Shown here: positions 1-6,675 of the stretch, piece after piece
Layout: each line of letters starts with the position of its first letter
Numbering within the stretch: position 1 is the first letter of the stretch
IMG/VR virus record: IMGVR_UViG_3300033571_013388
Location: 1-64,000 of that record
DNA: 64,000 bases
Strand: one strand, 5' to 3'
DNA from: a virus
Translations under genes and position numbers: made by a program
The notes under the pieces: generated by a model
Databases searched by the model: none
What the model saw: only the letters and a program-made list of their open reading frames with translations
What the model was told of the DNA's origin: nothing

Positions 1-17
1 TTGTAATTATTGTAAAC

Positions 18-45
18 AAAAAAAGCCTCACGAAGAGGCTTTTTA
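18..45 (-). terminator. Terminator closing the tRNA transcript
   Basis: A short GC hairpin (GCCTC pairing with GAGGC, extended by A/T pairs) is followed on the minus strand by a run of seven T. It lies about 75 bases downstream of the tRNA pair, so it probably ends the minus-strand RNA transcript that starts at the 530-560 promoter. Confidence 0.75.
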
Positions 46-117
46 ATAAGTTCAGAATGGGGTTGTTTTCTGTTTTTCCTAAATAGAATTTTAAATTGCT
101 GAATCCATTCTTTTTTG

Positions 118-189
118 TAGCGAGTGTTGGAATCGAACCAACCATCTTTGGGTTATGAGCCCAATGAGTTACCATTTCTCCGACTCGCA
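118..189 (-). tRNA. Initiator-type tRNA-Met (anticodon CAU)
   Basis: A complete 72-base cloverleaf reads on the minus strand. The T arm is GTTGG-TTCGATT-CCAAC and the anticodon arm is TTGGG-CTCATAA-CCCAA. Two features mark it as an initiator rather than an elongator: three consecutive G:C pairs closing the anticodon loop, and no Watson-Crick pair at the first acceptor position (T opposite T), with six pairs GCGAGT/ACTCGC behind it. The 3' CCA is not encoded. Position 8 is C instead of the usual U. Lysine-modified tRNA-Ile2 is the alternative for a CAU anticodon, but it would not have the GGG/CCC stem. The gene sits in a short RNA operon under a host-type promoter. Confidence 0.85.
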
Positions 190-193
190 ATAT

Positions 194-265
194 GTAGGGG
201 ATGAAGATTCGATACTTAATCAAAGGGCCCAATCGCCCTCAGCGTTACTTACGCTCAATCCCCTA
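194..265 (-). tRNA. tRNA-like element with irregular anticodon and T loops
   Basis: The ends form a perfect seven-pair acceptor stem (TAGGGGA with TCCCCTA), and a four-pair D-type arm (AGCG/CGCT) follows. The anticodon arm can be drawn as AGGGC/GCCCT with a six-base loop, or AGGG/CCCT with a longer loop. The sequence ATTGGG would offer a UGG or GGG (proline) anticodon. The T arm pairs only three bases around an eight-base loop containing TCGAAT. It lies five bases from the initiator tRNA and shares its transcript. It may be a degenerate tRNA, a proline tRNA with an unusual loop, or a tRNA mimic; identity is unsure. Confidence 0.4.
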
Positions 266-529
266 TGTTATCCCAAGATGGCTGTTCGTTTTTATTTTAT
301 AGGACTCCCGTTTACCTAGCAGCTATTTTTACATGACCTCCGTCATGAAGTTATTTTTTTACATGGTCTTACACCATGGTGGTTTTGGTTCCAAACCATC
401 CTTTCGGTCATAGGTTTGGTAAAAGGCCCACATACTTTTTACATATTAGTAATTGTTTAAAGTTCGTTTGCAGAACCCACCTTTTTGGATAATTTTTGTT
501 TTTTAAAGAACGTTGTTTAAATATATATG
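266..529 (-). other. Hairpin-rich non-coding leader of the tRNA transcript
   Basis: No gene of convincing length occurs here. On the minus strand the RNA would contain three compact stems: CCAAACC/GGTTTGG (391-397 with 413-419, enclosing a CC-GAAA-GG tip), CATGGT/ACCATG (362-378) and CATGAC/GTCATG (332-347). The last two, and a third site near 436-444, are each followed by ATGTAAAAA, that is a start codon directly abutting a stop codon. The stretch lies between the promoter and the tRNAs and is presumably transcribed. Its role is unknown. Confidence 0.5.
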
Positions 530-560
530 CAAAAGTACTAAAAAAATCATTATTTGTCAA
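530..560 (-). promoter_or_regulatory. Bacteroidota-type promoter for the tRNA operon
   Basis: On the minus strand a TTGACA-like -33 element is followed, after 20 bases, by TACTTTTG. This matches the known Bacteroidota promoter TTTG-N19-TAnnTTTG. Transcription would run leftward through the hairpin region and the two tRNAs to the terminator at 18-45. Confidence 0.75.
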
Positions 561-586
561 GTAAATTTAAAAAAAATATTTTTTTT

Positions 587-802
587 TTATTTTGTTGGTT
601 TGTGTTGATGTGGCACTTCATTGATAATGACGTATATTATGTGATTATTATCAATAGTATGCACTACGTTTAAAACTTCATAATACAACCCATTAAAAAA
701 AACATATTCGTCTTTTCTAGGTAAAGAATGAACTTTAATATTATTTTTCAAGACATTCCATTTACTATCTAAGAATGAAACAGTATACTTTGATTTAAAC
801 AT
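587..802 (-). CDS. Small hypothetical protein (71 aa)
   Basis: I do not recognise a named family. The sequence reads as a small beta-rich domain with alternating hydrophobic strands (KYTVSFLD, EYVFFNGLYYEVLNVVH, NHIIYVIINEV) and no catalytic motif or membrane segment. Proteins of this size and pattern, with a 'YVF-NG-YYEV' turn, are frequent unassigned genes in tailed phages. It stands alone between the tRNA transcript and the divergently oriented 28-residue peptide gene. The start ATG at 802 is the only one upstream. No clear promoter of the host type precedes it. Confidence 0.6.
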   Translation of the reverse strand: MFKSKYTVSFLDSKWNVLKNNIKVHSLPRKDEYVFFNGLYYEVLNVVHTIDNNHIIYVIINEVPHQHKPTK

Positions 803-879
803 AATTAAATATAAAATCTTATTTATGATAAGTCAAGTATTTATATATAACAATAACACACTATAAAAATTAAAAGAAC

Positions 880-966
880 ATGAACACAGTAAGCAACGGA
901 TGTGGATGTGGCAAACCAAAGCCTACAAGCACAACCACAACTAACCCCCCAACACCTAGCAAATAA
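880..966 (+). CDS. Cys-rich 28-residue peptide
   Basis: A plus-strand ORF of 28 codons runs from ATG at 880 to TAA at 964-966. It has an A-rich stretch just before the start, and a strong terminator begins 24 bases after the stop. The peptide has a central CGCGKPKP segment followed by a Thr/Asn/Pro tail (TSTTTTNPPTPSK). The isolated, terminated arrangement suggests a real gene. The Cys-x-Cys element recalls the CNCK start of the 114-residue membrane protein near 49.9 kb and the Cys-rich tails of the proteins at 5801 and 11139. Function is unknown; a metal-binding or disulfide-bonded peptide is only one possibility. Confidence 0.5.
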   Translation: MNTVSNGCGCGKPKPTSTTTTNPPTPSK

Positions 967-989
967 ATGTTGAGGCTACCAAAAAATTA

Positions 990-1022
990 CCCCCAATAAA
1001 GCGATTTACTGGGGGTTTTTAT
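990..1022. terminator. Bidirectional terminator
   Basis: A stem CCCCCA/TGGGGG with a further TAAA/TTTA pairing is followed by TTTTTATTTT on the plus strand. On the minus strand it is followed by TAATTTTTT. It can end both the 28-residue peptide transcript and the leftward tmRNA transcript. Confidence 0.8.
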
Positions 1023-1066
1023 TTTATATCCCGTGGCGTATTTATTGGACATAAATCTGGTATGAG

Positions 1067-1421
1067 TGGAGATAATGGGAATCGAACCCATGTGTTGAAT
1101 ATTCTTCAAAGACTTTCTACATGTTTATCTTCTTTTTCTAATGAAGCCAAATATCATGATTATTCGTGAAGGAAATCATGATACCCTAATGGACTACCAT
1201 CATGTCGTGGAACATACCACGATGAAGTGAATTATCACTATCAGCTATATTAGGCTACAGCAAGCTCTCCAGCGAAACTGCATGCAGCTTCGTTAAGGAA
1301 ATTTTCGGATACAACAAAATCGTTGCCGTTTAAAAAGTTTAATAGCTAGTTTAAAGTGCTTCCATTTAGCACTACATGCTTACCAATTACGACTATACTC
1401 AGTCAATACCTTTATATCCCC
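1067..1421 (-). ncRNA. ssrA: tmRNA (trans-translation RNA)
   Basis: The 355-base minus-strand RNA has tRNA-like ends: GGGGATA at the 5' end pairs with TATCTCC at the 3' end, leaving A as discriminator, and a canonical T arm ATGGG-TTCGATT-CCCAT precedes it. CCA is not encoded. Between them is a tag reading frame (1327 down to the TAA at 1250) of 25 codons, starting at a GGC resume codon (GNDFVV...) and ending GELAVA. Stem-loops follow the tag, including CGTGG/CCACG and a ten-pair TATCATGATT/AATCATGATA. tmRNA rescues stalled ribosomes and adds a degradation tag. It has its own promoter at 1491-1522 and lies directly downstream of a ClpP gene. Phage-borne tmRNAs are known but uncommon. Confidence 0.9.
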
Positions 1422-1490
1422 ATAAATTAAAGAACTTGTAATATAAATATGTGGCCTAATAAAAAAGACCACATATTTTTATTGTTAATG

Positions 1491-1522
1491 CAAAGGTACT
1501 AAATTATATTTAAAAATACAAA
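1491..1522 (-). promoter_or_regulatory. Promoter for the tmRNA
   Basis: On the minus strand TTTG is followed after 20 bases by TACCTTTG, an excellent Bacteroidota promoter. It points at the tmRNA about 70 bases away and sits just behind the clpP stop codon, so tmRNA is transcribed independently of clpP. A hairpin (ATATGTGG/CCACATAT, about 1448-1477) lies in the leader between the promoter and the mature 5' end. Confidence 0.8.
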
Positions 1523-1533
1523 CACTTTACCAA

Positions 1534-2229
1534 TTATTTTTTATTTTTATTTAAAATAATGTTATCTACAATACCATAAGCTAATGCTTCATCAGAATTT
1601 AACCATTTATCACGACTAGCATCTTCCATTACCTGTTTTGGGTCTTTGTTTGTACATTTCCCAAGAAGGTCAAAAAGAATTTCATTATATTTTTCAGCTT
1701 CAGCTAAGCTAATACGAATATCTTGAATGTTACCTTCCGCACCACTAGAAACTTGGTGTAGCATAACTCTACTAAAACGCAAACTGTAACGTTTACCTTT
1801 GGTACCAGAACCTAATAAAATACTACCCATGCTAGCAGCCATACCTGTGTTTATAGTTACGATATCTGAAGATACATAATCTATCACATCAACAATACTG
1901 AGCCCAGATTTTACAGAACCACCAGGTGAATCTATGTGCAATACAATATCTTTGGTCTCAATATTATCTAAGAACATAAGCTGTGCTTGAACAACGGTAC
2001 TCATTCTATCGTTAACAGGTCCCGCCAACCATATAATACGGTCCATCATCATTCTAGAAAAAATATCAATTTGTGTAGCACGCATTTCTCTTTCCTCTAA
2101 AATATATGGTGTCAAAGAAGCGTTAGTACCATAAAGTTTTTCTTGAAGTTGTTCCCAATAATGTATTTGTAAACTACTAACACCCATATGCTTTACAGCA
2201 TATTCTCTAAATTCATTCATTATATTCAT
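1534..2229 (-). CDS. clpP: ClpP-like serine protease
   Basis: This is a ClpP-family peptidase (231 aa, slightly longer than the usual ~195-205), with all catalytic residues visible: Ser133 in GMAASMGS, His158 in RVMLHQ and Asp207 in ASRDKW. The oxyanion-side SPGGSV is at 101-106. About 40 residues precede the conserved core, so the N terminus, where ClpP docks its Clp ATPase, is unlike host ClpP. No unfoldase gene is seen in the window, so it would have to use host ClpX/ClpC or act alone. It overlaps the upstream small gene by four bases (ATGA), indicating translational coupling. The tmRNA lies 113 bases downstream. A role as prohead protease, as in some other phages, is possible but not supported by position. 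Confidence 0.92.
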   Translation of the reverse strand: MNIMNEFREYAVKHMGVSSLQIHYWEQLQEKLYGTNASLTPYILEEREMRATQIDIFSRMMMDRIIWLAGPVNDRMSTVVQAQLMFLDNIETKDIVLHIDSPGGSVKSGLSIVDVIDYVSSDIVTINTGMAASMGSILLGSGTKGKRYSLRFSRVMLHQVSSGAEGNIQDIRISLAEAEKYNEILFDLLGKCTNKDPKQVMEDASRDKWLNSDEALAYGIVDNIILNKNKK

Positions 2230-2495
2230 AAGGCTTCTCCATTTTTATAAGTTACATTCTCACCATTAACAAGTTCAAATTCGTATTTAGATAAAGTTTC
2301 AAGTTTATCATCAGCTTCAGTTAACATACTTAGAGCTTCATCAGCATTTTTATAAAAATCTCCTGTAGAATGGTCACCAATGCCAACAGAATGATGTGAT
2401 AATAAGTGTAGTGTTAATAATGCTTTTCTTCTTTGGGCCTCAAGTTGGGTCCTCAACATGTCGATTAATAATTTTTTCATTTTATATATTTTCAT
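2226..2495 (-). CDS. Small helical hypothetical protein (89 aa)
   Basis: No family is recognised. The sequence is mainly helical, with a basic amphipathic N-terminal helix (about residues 4-35) rich in Arg/Lys and Leu, a central HHSVGIGDHSTGD turn and an acidic second helix. The stop overlaps the clpP start by four bases and its start overlaps the preceding gene's end, so it is part of the leftward operon driven from 3206-3236. An alternative start exists at the second Met (residue 6). Confidence 0.55.
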   Translation of the reverse strand: MKIYKMKKLLIDMLRTQLEAQRRKALLTLHLLSHHSVGIGDHSTGDFYKNADEALSMLTEADDKLETLSKYEFELVNGENVTYKNGEAL

Positions 2496-2739
2496 AATTT
2501 GTTATAAAAACTGGTGTAAATTCACCAAACCAAGCACCTACAATATTAAACTCGTAATATTCAACAGCTTCTTCATATGTCATACCATCTCTGTTGATTA
2601 ACGTGTCTAATATTTTTTCAACGCTATAAGCAACGACAGGGCCAAGGTTTATTCTCTCGGCCATGCCTATTATTGCTTCATCAAACCCATCACAAATCAA
2701 AGCTTCTGGGTTTATTTCTTCTATTTGTTCTATGTTCAT
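2482..2739 (-). CDS. Conserved phage hypothetical protein (85 aa)
   Basis: This resembles a small domain often seen in phage genomes, with the pattern DGFDEAIIGMAER ... VVAYSVEKILDTLI ... DGMTYEEAVEYYEFNI ... GEFTPVFI. The consecutive elements read as an alpha/beta domain of unknown role; there is no catalytic signature. It starts one base after the upstream gene's stop and overlaps the downstream gene by 14 bases, so it is co-translated in the clpP operon. Confidence 0.7.
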   Translation of the reverse strand: MNIEQIEEINPEALICDGFDEAIIGMAERINLGPVVAYSVEKILDTLINRDGMTYEEAVEYYEFNIVGAWFGEFTPVFITNYENI

Positions 2740-3174
2740 TTAGTTTGCAATAGCTTCAGTTTCGTCTTCAGCTTGTTTTTCAGATTGAAAAAGAGTTTTA
2801 ATTGATTCTCTAACGACTTCAATAGTCGTAAAAGTATGTTTACGTAAAATACCACTATGAGCCATAAAATCAGGTTGTGTTATAACCAATTTGTCTTTTT
2901 CTGTGTCGAAAGAAATATAAGCTATAGCTTCTTCAACAACAATTCTTTTTTGTTCATCATGTAACTTTTCAAATATATTTTCATTCAAAACAATGATAAC
3001 ATCATCTCCAGTTCTATATTTAAGAAGTTCGTTTGATTTATTAACTTTAAAAATATCTTTTGATTTGTTGTTTGTAAGAACAGTAATGTTAATGTAGTTG
3101 TTTAACCCAGTAGCTTCAATAACTTCGTTAAACAGTGTTTGAGTGTCTTCAAATGGTTCTTCGTATTTAGCCAT
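2740..3174 (-). CDS. Hypothetical protein (144 aa)
   Basis: The first gene of the operon leading to clpP. The central part (about residues 55-100: VIIVLNENIFEKLHDEQK, VVEEAIAYISFDTEKDKLVI, PDFMAHSGILRKH) resembles uncharacterised phage proteins sometimes labelled metallopeptidase-like, but no HExxH motif is present, so I do not assign enzymatic activity. The C-terminal 20 residues are acidic. A host-type promoter lies 32 bases upstream. Confidence 0.55.
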   Translation of the reverse strand: MAKYEEPFEDTQTLFNEVIEATGLNNYINITVLTNNKSKDIFKVNKSNELLKYRTGDDVIIVLNENIFEKLHDEQKRIVVEEAIAYISFDTEKDKLVITQPDFMAHSGILRKHTFTTIEVVRESIKTLFQSEKQAEDETEAIAN

Positions 3175-3205
3175 AATTTTAGTTTTGTTTTTATTGTTAT
3201 TATCG

Positions 3206-3236
3206 CAAAACTACTAATTAATTACTGAACCTGCAA
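3206..3236 (-). promoter_or_regulatory. Promoter for the clpP operon
   Basis: On the minus strand TTG, 20 bases, then TAGTTTTG. It lies between the dnaJ stop and the 144-aa gene, so the four genes 3174 to 1534 can be transcribed separately from dnaJ. Confidence 0.65.
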
Positions 3237-3243
3237 GTAATGT

Positions 3244-4218
3244 TTAAAATTTTGTTTTTAATTTTTCTAGAACATCTCTTGTTTCATCATCAATTTTTTT
3301 TGGAATGTTTACACCCAGCGTTATTATCATATCACCCCGATTACTACCTTTAAATTCAGCCATTCCTTTACCAATAACCTTTAAATTAGTATCCACTTGA
3401 CTAAATTCTGGTATATTGACCCTGATTCTGCTACCATCAATAGTTTCAACTTCAACTTTATCACCCAAAACTAATTGTGGGTAACTAAGATTTAACTTTA
3501 TTTTTAAGTTGTTACCATCTCTAATGAATTTATGGTGTGGTAATTCATTTATAATGATGTATAAATCACCATGCCTACCACTTTTAATCGCATGTCCTTT
3601 TCCACCCATTATAAAGGTAGCACCATCTAAAACACCATAAGGAACATTTATTTCTACTGTTTCATCAACTAAGTTAACACCATCACCATTACAAACATCG
3701 CATTTATTTTTATATGTTTGGCCAGAGCCGTTACAATCTGGACATTCAATTGCTTGTCTAATATAACCAATGGGTGTATTAAAGGTTTGAACCAAAATCC
3801 CACTACCGTTACAAGTTGAACAGGTAATAATATCGGTACCGCCATGACCATCGCATGACGAACAAATATCATTTCTTTTAAATTTATATGTTTTTTTAAC
3901 ACCAGAAAATATTTCTTCCAACGTAAGTTTTACGTTTAGTTTAATACTCTCCCCTACTCTAATAGGTCTTTGTCGGCCTGTATTATTAAAACCAAAACCA
4001 GAAAAACGTTCGGCATTATCATACCTATTTTTCTTTTCAGGGTCTGATAATGTTTCATAAGCTTCTGATACTTGTTTAAAATTTTCTTCAGCTTCTGAGT
4101 TATTTGGGTTTTTATCTGGATGATAAAGTTTGGCAAGATTTCTATACGCTTTTTTAATATCATCAGAAGAAGATTCTTTTGAGACCCCTAATATTTCATA
4201 ATAATTTTTTTTTGACAT
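3244..4218 (-). CDS. dnaJ: DnaJ-like co-chaperone
   Basis: This is a type I DnaJ (Hsp40) co-chaperone of 324 aa. It has a J domain with the HPD motif at 33-35, a short glycine/phenylalanine linker (about 72-80) and a four-repeat zinc region (CSSCDGHG 119, CSTCNGSG 133, CPDCNGSG 159, CDVCNGDG 173). The C-terminal substrate-binding domains follow ([23 protein letters not shown]). It stimulates ATP hydrolysis by DnaK and delivers unfolded clients. No DnaK is visible here, so it probably works with host DnaK, for example in virion protein folding or replication. The G/F linker is shorter than in canonical bacterial DnaJ. Its own promoter lies at 4238-4269. Confidence 0.95.
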   Translation of the reverse strand: MSKKNYYEILGVSKESSSDDIKKAYRNLAKLYHPDKNPNNSEAEENFKQVSEAYETLSDPEKKNRYDNAERFSGFGFNNTGRQRPIRVGESIKLNVKLTLEEIFSGVKKTYKFKRNDICSSCDGHGGTDIITCSTCNGSGILVQTFNTPIGYIRQAIECPDCNGSGQTYKNKCDVCNGDGVNLVDETVEINVPYGVLDGATFIMGGKGHAIKSGRHGDLYIIINELPHHKFIRDGNNLKIKLNLSYPQLVLGDKVEVETIDGSRIRVNIPEFSQVDTNLKVIGKGMAEFKGSNRGDMIITLGVNIPKKIDDETRDVLEKLKTKF

Positions 4219-4237
4219 GTCAGTCTTTATTTTTCCA

Positions 4238-4269
4238 CAAAAGTACTTAAATTTATTGTAAAAACCAAA
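4238..4269 (-). promoter_or_regulatory. Promoter for dnaJ
   Basis: On the minus strand TTTG, 20 bases, TACTTTTG, about 20 bases upstream of the dnaJ ATG. It occupies the short divergent spacer between dnaJ and the plus-strand gene at 4277. Confidence 0.75.
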
Positions 4270-4276
4270 TAATATT

Positions 4277-4933
4277 GTGAATTATAGAGTTGTTTTAACA
4301 GCAAATGGTGTTTATAAAAAAACTTTACATAGGTGTAAAACTAGGGAAACTGCATTTATTAATTTTCATAGAATAAAAGATGAAAACAAAGTTATGTTTC
4401 CACAAAAATTTATTAACACAAAAGGCATAAAACCTGTTAAATACGAAATATGTGTAACCAAACCAACAGAAGAATCTGATGTTTTTAGGATTCTTAGGGA
4501 TGATTTTGGTAGAACATATACAGAATCGCCTTTAGGTGATTGGACAATATTGCATTCTGATAGTTATGAAATTGAGGAATCATTTTGGATGTACAGGTTT
4601 AACCCTAAATTAGAAAGACCTACGATAAAAGAAGTCGTTAAAAGATTAGTTACTGGTGCTCATTCTAAAAAAATGGTAAAGCAAATTATTGTAGTGTATA
4701 ATAAATTAATTATTTACAATGAAGACCAATTTGATATGGTTTTATGCAAAAATATGGAAGACGCTCAAAGGTTACACCATACACTAGCAAGAATAGCAAA
4801 AAAACAAAAAATTAAAAGTCTTATGTTTATGGGTACAGCCAGCAAAGCAAATATTGGTAGAATGTATGACCTAATCCATGATAATACCAAATGGCCTTAT
4901 ACCAAAATTAGAAGAAGAAGCACAAGACCTTAA
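4277..4933 (+). CDS. Hypothetical protein (218 aa), plus strand
   Basis: I do not recognise a family. The protein has an N-terminal basic beta-type segment ([28 protein letters not shown]) and a central acidic region. A C-terminal basic half follows, with [29 protein letters not shown] and a very basic tail (KIRRRSTRP) that could bind nucleic acid. The start is a GTG at 4277; no ATG is better placed. Its stop codon overlaps that of the convergent minus-strand gene by four bases. It is one of the few rightward genes and probably forms its own unit. Confidence 0.65.
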   Translation: MNYRVVLTANGVYKKTLHRCKTRETAFINFHRIKDENKVMFPQKFINTKGIKPVKYEICVTKPTEESDVFRILRDDFGRTYTESPLGDWTILHSDSYEIEESFWMYRFNPKLERPTIKEVVKRLVTGAHSKKMVKQIIVVYNKLIIYNEDQFDMVLCKNMEDAQRLHHTLARIAKKQKIKSLMFMGTASKANIGRMYDLIHDNTKWPYTKIRRRSTRP

Positions 4934-5607
4934 AACTCAAGAATTACACTACCAAGTTTAATAACCAAAGTAATAACAACTGGGTCATCTATTTGATAAG
5001 ATAACTGACCAAAATTAATAGATTTTATTTCACAGTCAGATAAATCCCATCTTTCAACAACCTCACCCACTGGGTCCAACATCTCTAATTTCATGTTGAA
5101 TTTATTTTTAATAATTCGTTCTTTGTGATAGAAGTTCTTATGAACTAAATCCATAAAAGACTGTGATGTTGAAGGACCAATTGGGTCCCTCATTTTTATT
5201 ATCATATCATCCCAAACTAATTTTTTAAACAAATTAACCCCTAAAATGTCCTTTGTTATTAATCTAGCTGATGGTCTATCCAGTTCAAAAACAACCCATT
5301 GCGGAATATTAAAATAATCTGGAAAAGTAATTAAAAATCTATTCATTTTTTTTAGTTCATATCGTCCAATCTCTGGAATTAGTCTCTTGAATTCCCAATT
5401 ATTTTCAAAACATTCTAACGTTATAGTTTTTAACGCCCACTCTTTTATTAATTCTTTATTTGTGTTTTCATCGTTAGAAAAAATTATGTTTAAATGTTCC
5501 AATATATCAGAACCATAAACTTTTTTATCTAAAGAAACATCAAAAAAAGAATCATTCTCAATTTTATAATTTCTACCTAAAAACTTTAAAATATCAAATT
5601 TATTCAT
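4930..5607 (-). CDS. Putative tail-tube-fold virion protein (gp19-like)
   Basis: The C-terminal ~100 residues carry the signature seen in T4 gp19 and related tube-fold proteins. A 'DPIGPSTSQSFMDLV' segment (about 142-156) is followed by LEMLDPVGEVVERWDLSDCEIKSINFG..SYQIDDPVVI and terminal strands. Tube-fold proteins form the inner tail tube or its baseplate adaptors. At 225 aa it is longer than gp19 (about 160), with an extra helical N terminus (about 1-80), so it may be a tube initiator or paralogue rather than the main tube subunit. It sits away from the main structural block. The assignment is by motif resemblance. Confidence 0.55.
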   Translation of the reverse strand: MNKFDILKFLGRNYKIENDSFFDVSLDKKVYGSDILEHLNIIFSNDENTNKELIKEWALKTITLECFENNWEFKRLIPEIGRYELKKMNRFLITFPDYFNIPQWVVFELDRPSARLITKDILGVNLFKKLVWDDMIIKMRDPIGPSTSQSFMDLVHKNFYHKERIIKNKFNMKLEMLDPVGEVVERWDLSDCEIKSINFGQLSYQIDDPVVITLVIKLGSVILEF

Positions 5608-5610
5608 TAA

Positions 5611-5799
5611 TTATTTAAAAAGACTTTCTAATCTACCAACTAGAACAGCTATTCTAGCTTCTCTTATTTTTATCTCTTTTTCAATATGTGGCGGGATACT
5701 AGTAGCATATTCTGATTTATACTTGGATATCTCTCTTAACAATTTATCACTTTCTCTGGTGCAATTGTCATATATAATTGCTTTTTCTTGGTTGGTCAT
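5611..5799 (-). CDS. Small coiled-coil hypothetical protein (62 aa)
   Basis: The likely start is the ATG at 5799 (MTNQEKAII), one base past the preceding gene's stop, rather than the upstream ATG at 5859. The longer form would overlap that gene by about 60 bases. The 62-residue product is entirely helical and charged (REISKYKSEY, IEKEIKIREARIAVLVGRLESLF) and ends in a heptad-like stretch. It belongs to the leftward run 6408 to 4930. Function unknown. Confidence 0.55.
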   Translation of the reverse strand: MTNQEKAIIYDNCTRESDKLLREISKYKSEYATSIPPHIEKEIKIREARIAVLVGRLESLFK

Positions 5800-5800
5800 A

Positions 5801-6151
5801 TTAATCACATTTACAGTTTCCGTTTGGGTTATTACCACAATCACATGGTTTTTGTTCATCTATACTAGTTTCGTCAATATCGATTTCCATATCAACACCG
5901 ATTGAGAAATTTTGTTTAATATCTTCAATTAATTTGTTTATTTTTTCCATATCAGTCTCTTTTACCATAATTGGGTTGATGCATTCTACACGTTCTTCAC
6001 CAATTGTTGGTAAAAAGAAAGCTAAAGCATTTGCTTTTTTAAATGCTAACATTTTATCAATAGATTCAGCAAATGGTTTTATAATTTGTGGGTTTTTCAT
6101 AAGTTCGGCATCTAAATAAAACACCAAAACCAAAGGATAATTATTTTCCAT
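5801..6151 (-). CDS. Hypothetical protein with Cys-rich tail (116 aa)
   Basis: No family recognised. The first 85 residues look like a compact alpha/beta fold (YPLVLVFYLDAEL, FAESIDKMLAFKKANALAFFLP). The last 14 residues form a small Cys cluster, CDCGNNPNGNCKCD, after an acidic linker (MEIDIDETSIDEQKP). Similar terminal Cys clusters occur in the proteins at 11139 (CDCGPEEACSKC) and 880. Two bases separate it from the upstream 84-aa gene. Confidence 0.6.
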   Translation of the reverse strand: MENNYPLVLVFYLDAELMKNPQIIKPFAESIDKMLAFKKANALAFFLPTIGEERVECINPIMVKETDMEKINKLIEDIKQNFSIGVDMEIDIDETSIDEQKPCDCGNNPNGNCKCD

Positions 6152-6153
6152 AT

Positions 6154-6408
6154 TTAATTTTTTTTGATTTCTTCCAATGACATTTCTTGTATAATGTCTT
6201 CAATGGATATTTTGTTATTTTGTTCTGTTATAAAATGGGTAAGCAATAGTTCATTTACCCTCTCTTTTTTAGCATCGGAACCAATTTCAGTATAAGCATT
6301 TAATTTTATATCATCTAACATTAGATAAATTAAATATTCTGAAATTTGTTTTTCTTTAAAAACAGTGCTATTAAGTCTGTCAATTTCTTTTACTATTATT
6401 TTTTTCAT
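6154..6408 (-). CDS. Hypothetical protein (84 aa)
   Basis: A small, charged, mostly helical protein with no recognised domain. It begins with a strand-like MKKIIVKEIDRL followed by helices and ends in an acidic SIEDIIQEMSLEEIKKN helix. A TAAATTTG element lies just ahead of the start, but no matching -33 TTG is present. It begins the small leftward cluster that ends at 4930 and lies downstream of the terminator at 6455-6478. Confidence 0.55.
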   Translation of the reverse strand: MKKIIVKEIDRLNSTVFKEKQISEYLIYLMLDDIKLNAYTEIGSDAKKERVNELLLTHFITEQNNKISIEDIIQEMSLEEIKKN

Positions 6409-6454
6409 TTACAAATTTAACCATTTTAAAATTAAGTGTAAATAGTTAAAAATA

Positions 6455-6478
6455 AAAAAACCCCATAATGGGGTTTTA
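6455..6478 (-). terminator. Strong terminator after the candidate ncRNA
   Basis: CCCCAT/ATGGGG stem flanked on the minus strand by a seven-T run. It follows the candidate structured RNA and separates it from the 84-aa gene. Confidence 0.8.
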
Positions 6479-6630
6479 TGTGTTCAATCAAAGTGTTGGG
6501 GTTTTTACTTCTAACCCTGTTTTGAAGTTTACCGCTTTAAAAAATAGAGGAAGCGGTTCCTACATTGATAGTTGAACATTTATAATTGTGGTTTTCTTTT
6601 TGCAGAATACACTTTTATTATGAACACATA
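6479..6630 (-). ncRNA. Candidate structured RNA beside the Ro-like gene
   Basis: About 150 bases lie between two minus-strand terminators and contain no ORF of note. The ends are a perfect nine-base inverted repeat (6478-6486 with 6621-6629). Inside are a seven-pair hairpin ACCGCTT/AAGCGGT (6531-6557) and a GGGT/ACCC-type pairing near 6498-6517. A competing closing stem, TGTTCAA with TTGAACA (6481-6487 with 6572-6578), is also possible. A strong terminator abuts its 3' end. No promoter of the usual type was found, so it could be processed from the mRNA of the upstream vWA/TROVE gene. Bacterial Ro proteins often have a Y RNA encoded next to them; this location fits, but no Y RNA consensus was verified. 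Confidence 0.45.
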
Positions 6631-6632
6631 TG

Positions 6633-6672
6633 AAAAAAGGGGTTGAACCACATAGTGAATCAAACCCCTTTA
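6633..6672 (-). terminator. Terminator after the vWA/TROVE gene
   Basis: Stem AAAGGGGTT/AACCCCTTT with an 18-base loop, followed by T residues on the minus strand, four bases past the stop codon of the vWA gene. Confidence 0.7.
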
Positions 6673-6675
6673 ATA

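Noticed and set aside
5800-5859. Longer start for the 62-aa protein
   Set aside because: It would overlap the upstream gene by about 60 bases, while the ATG at 5799 sits cleanly after its stop.
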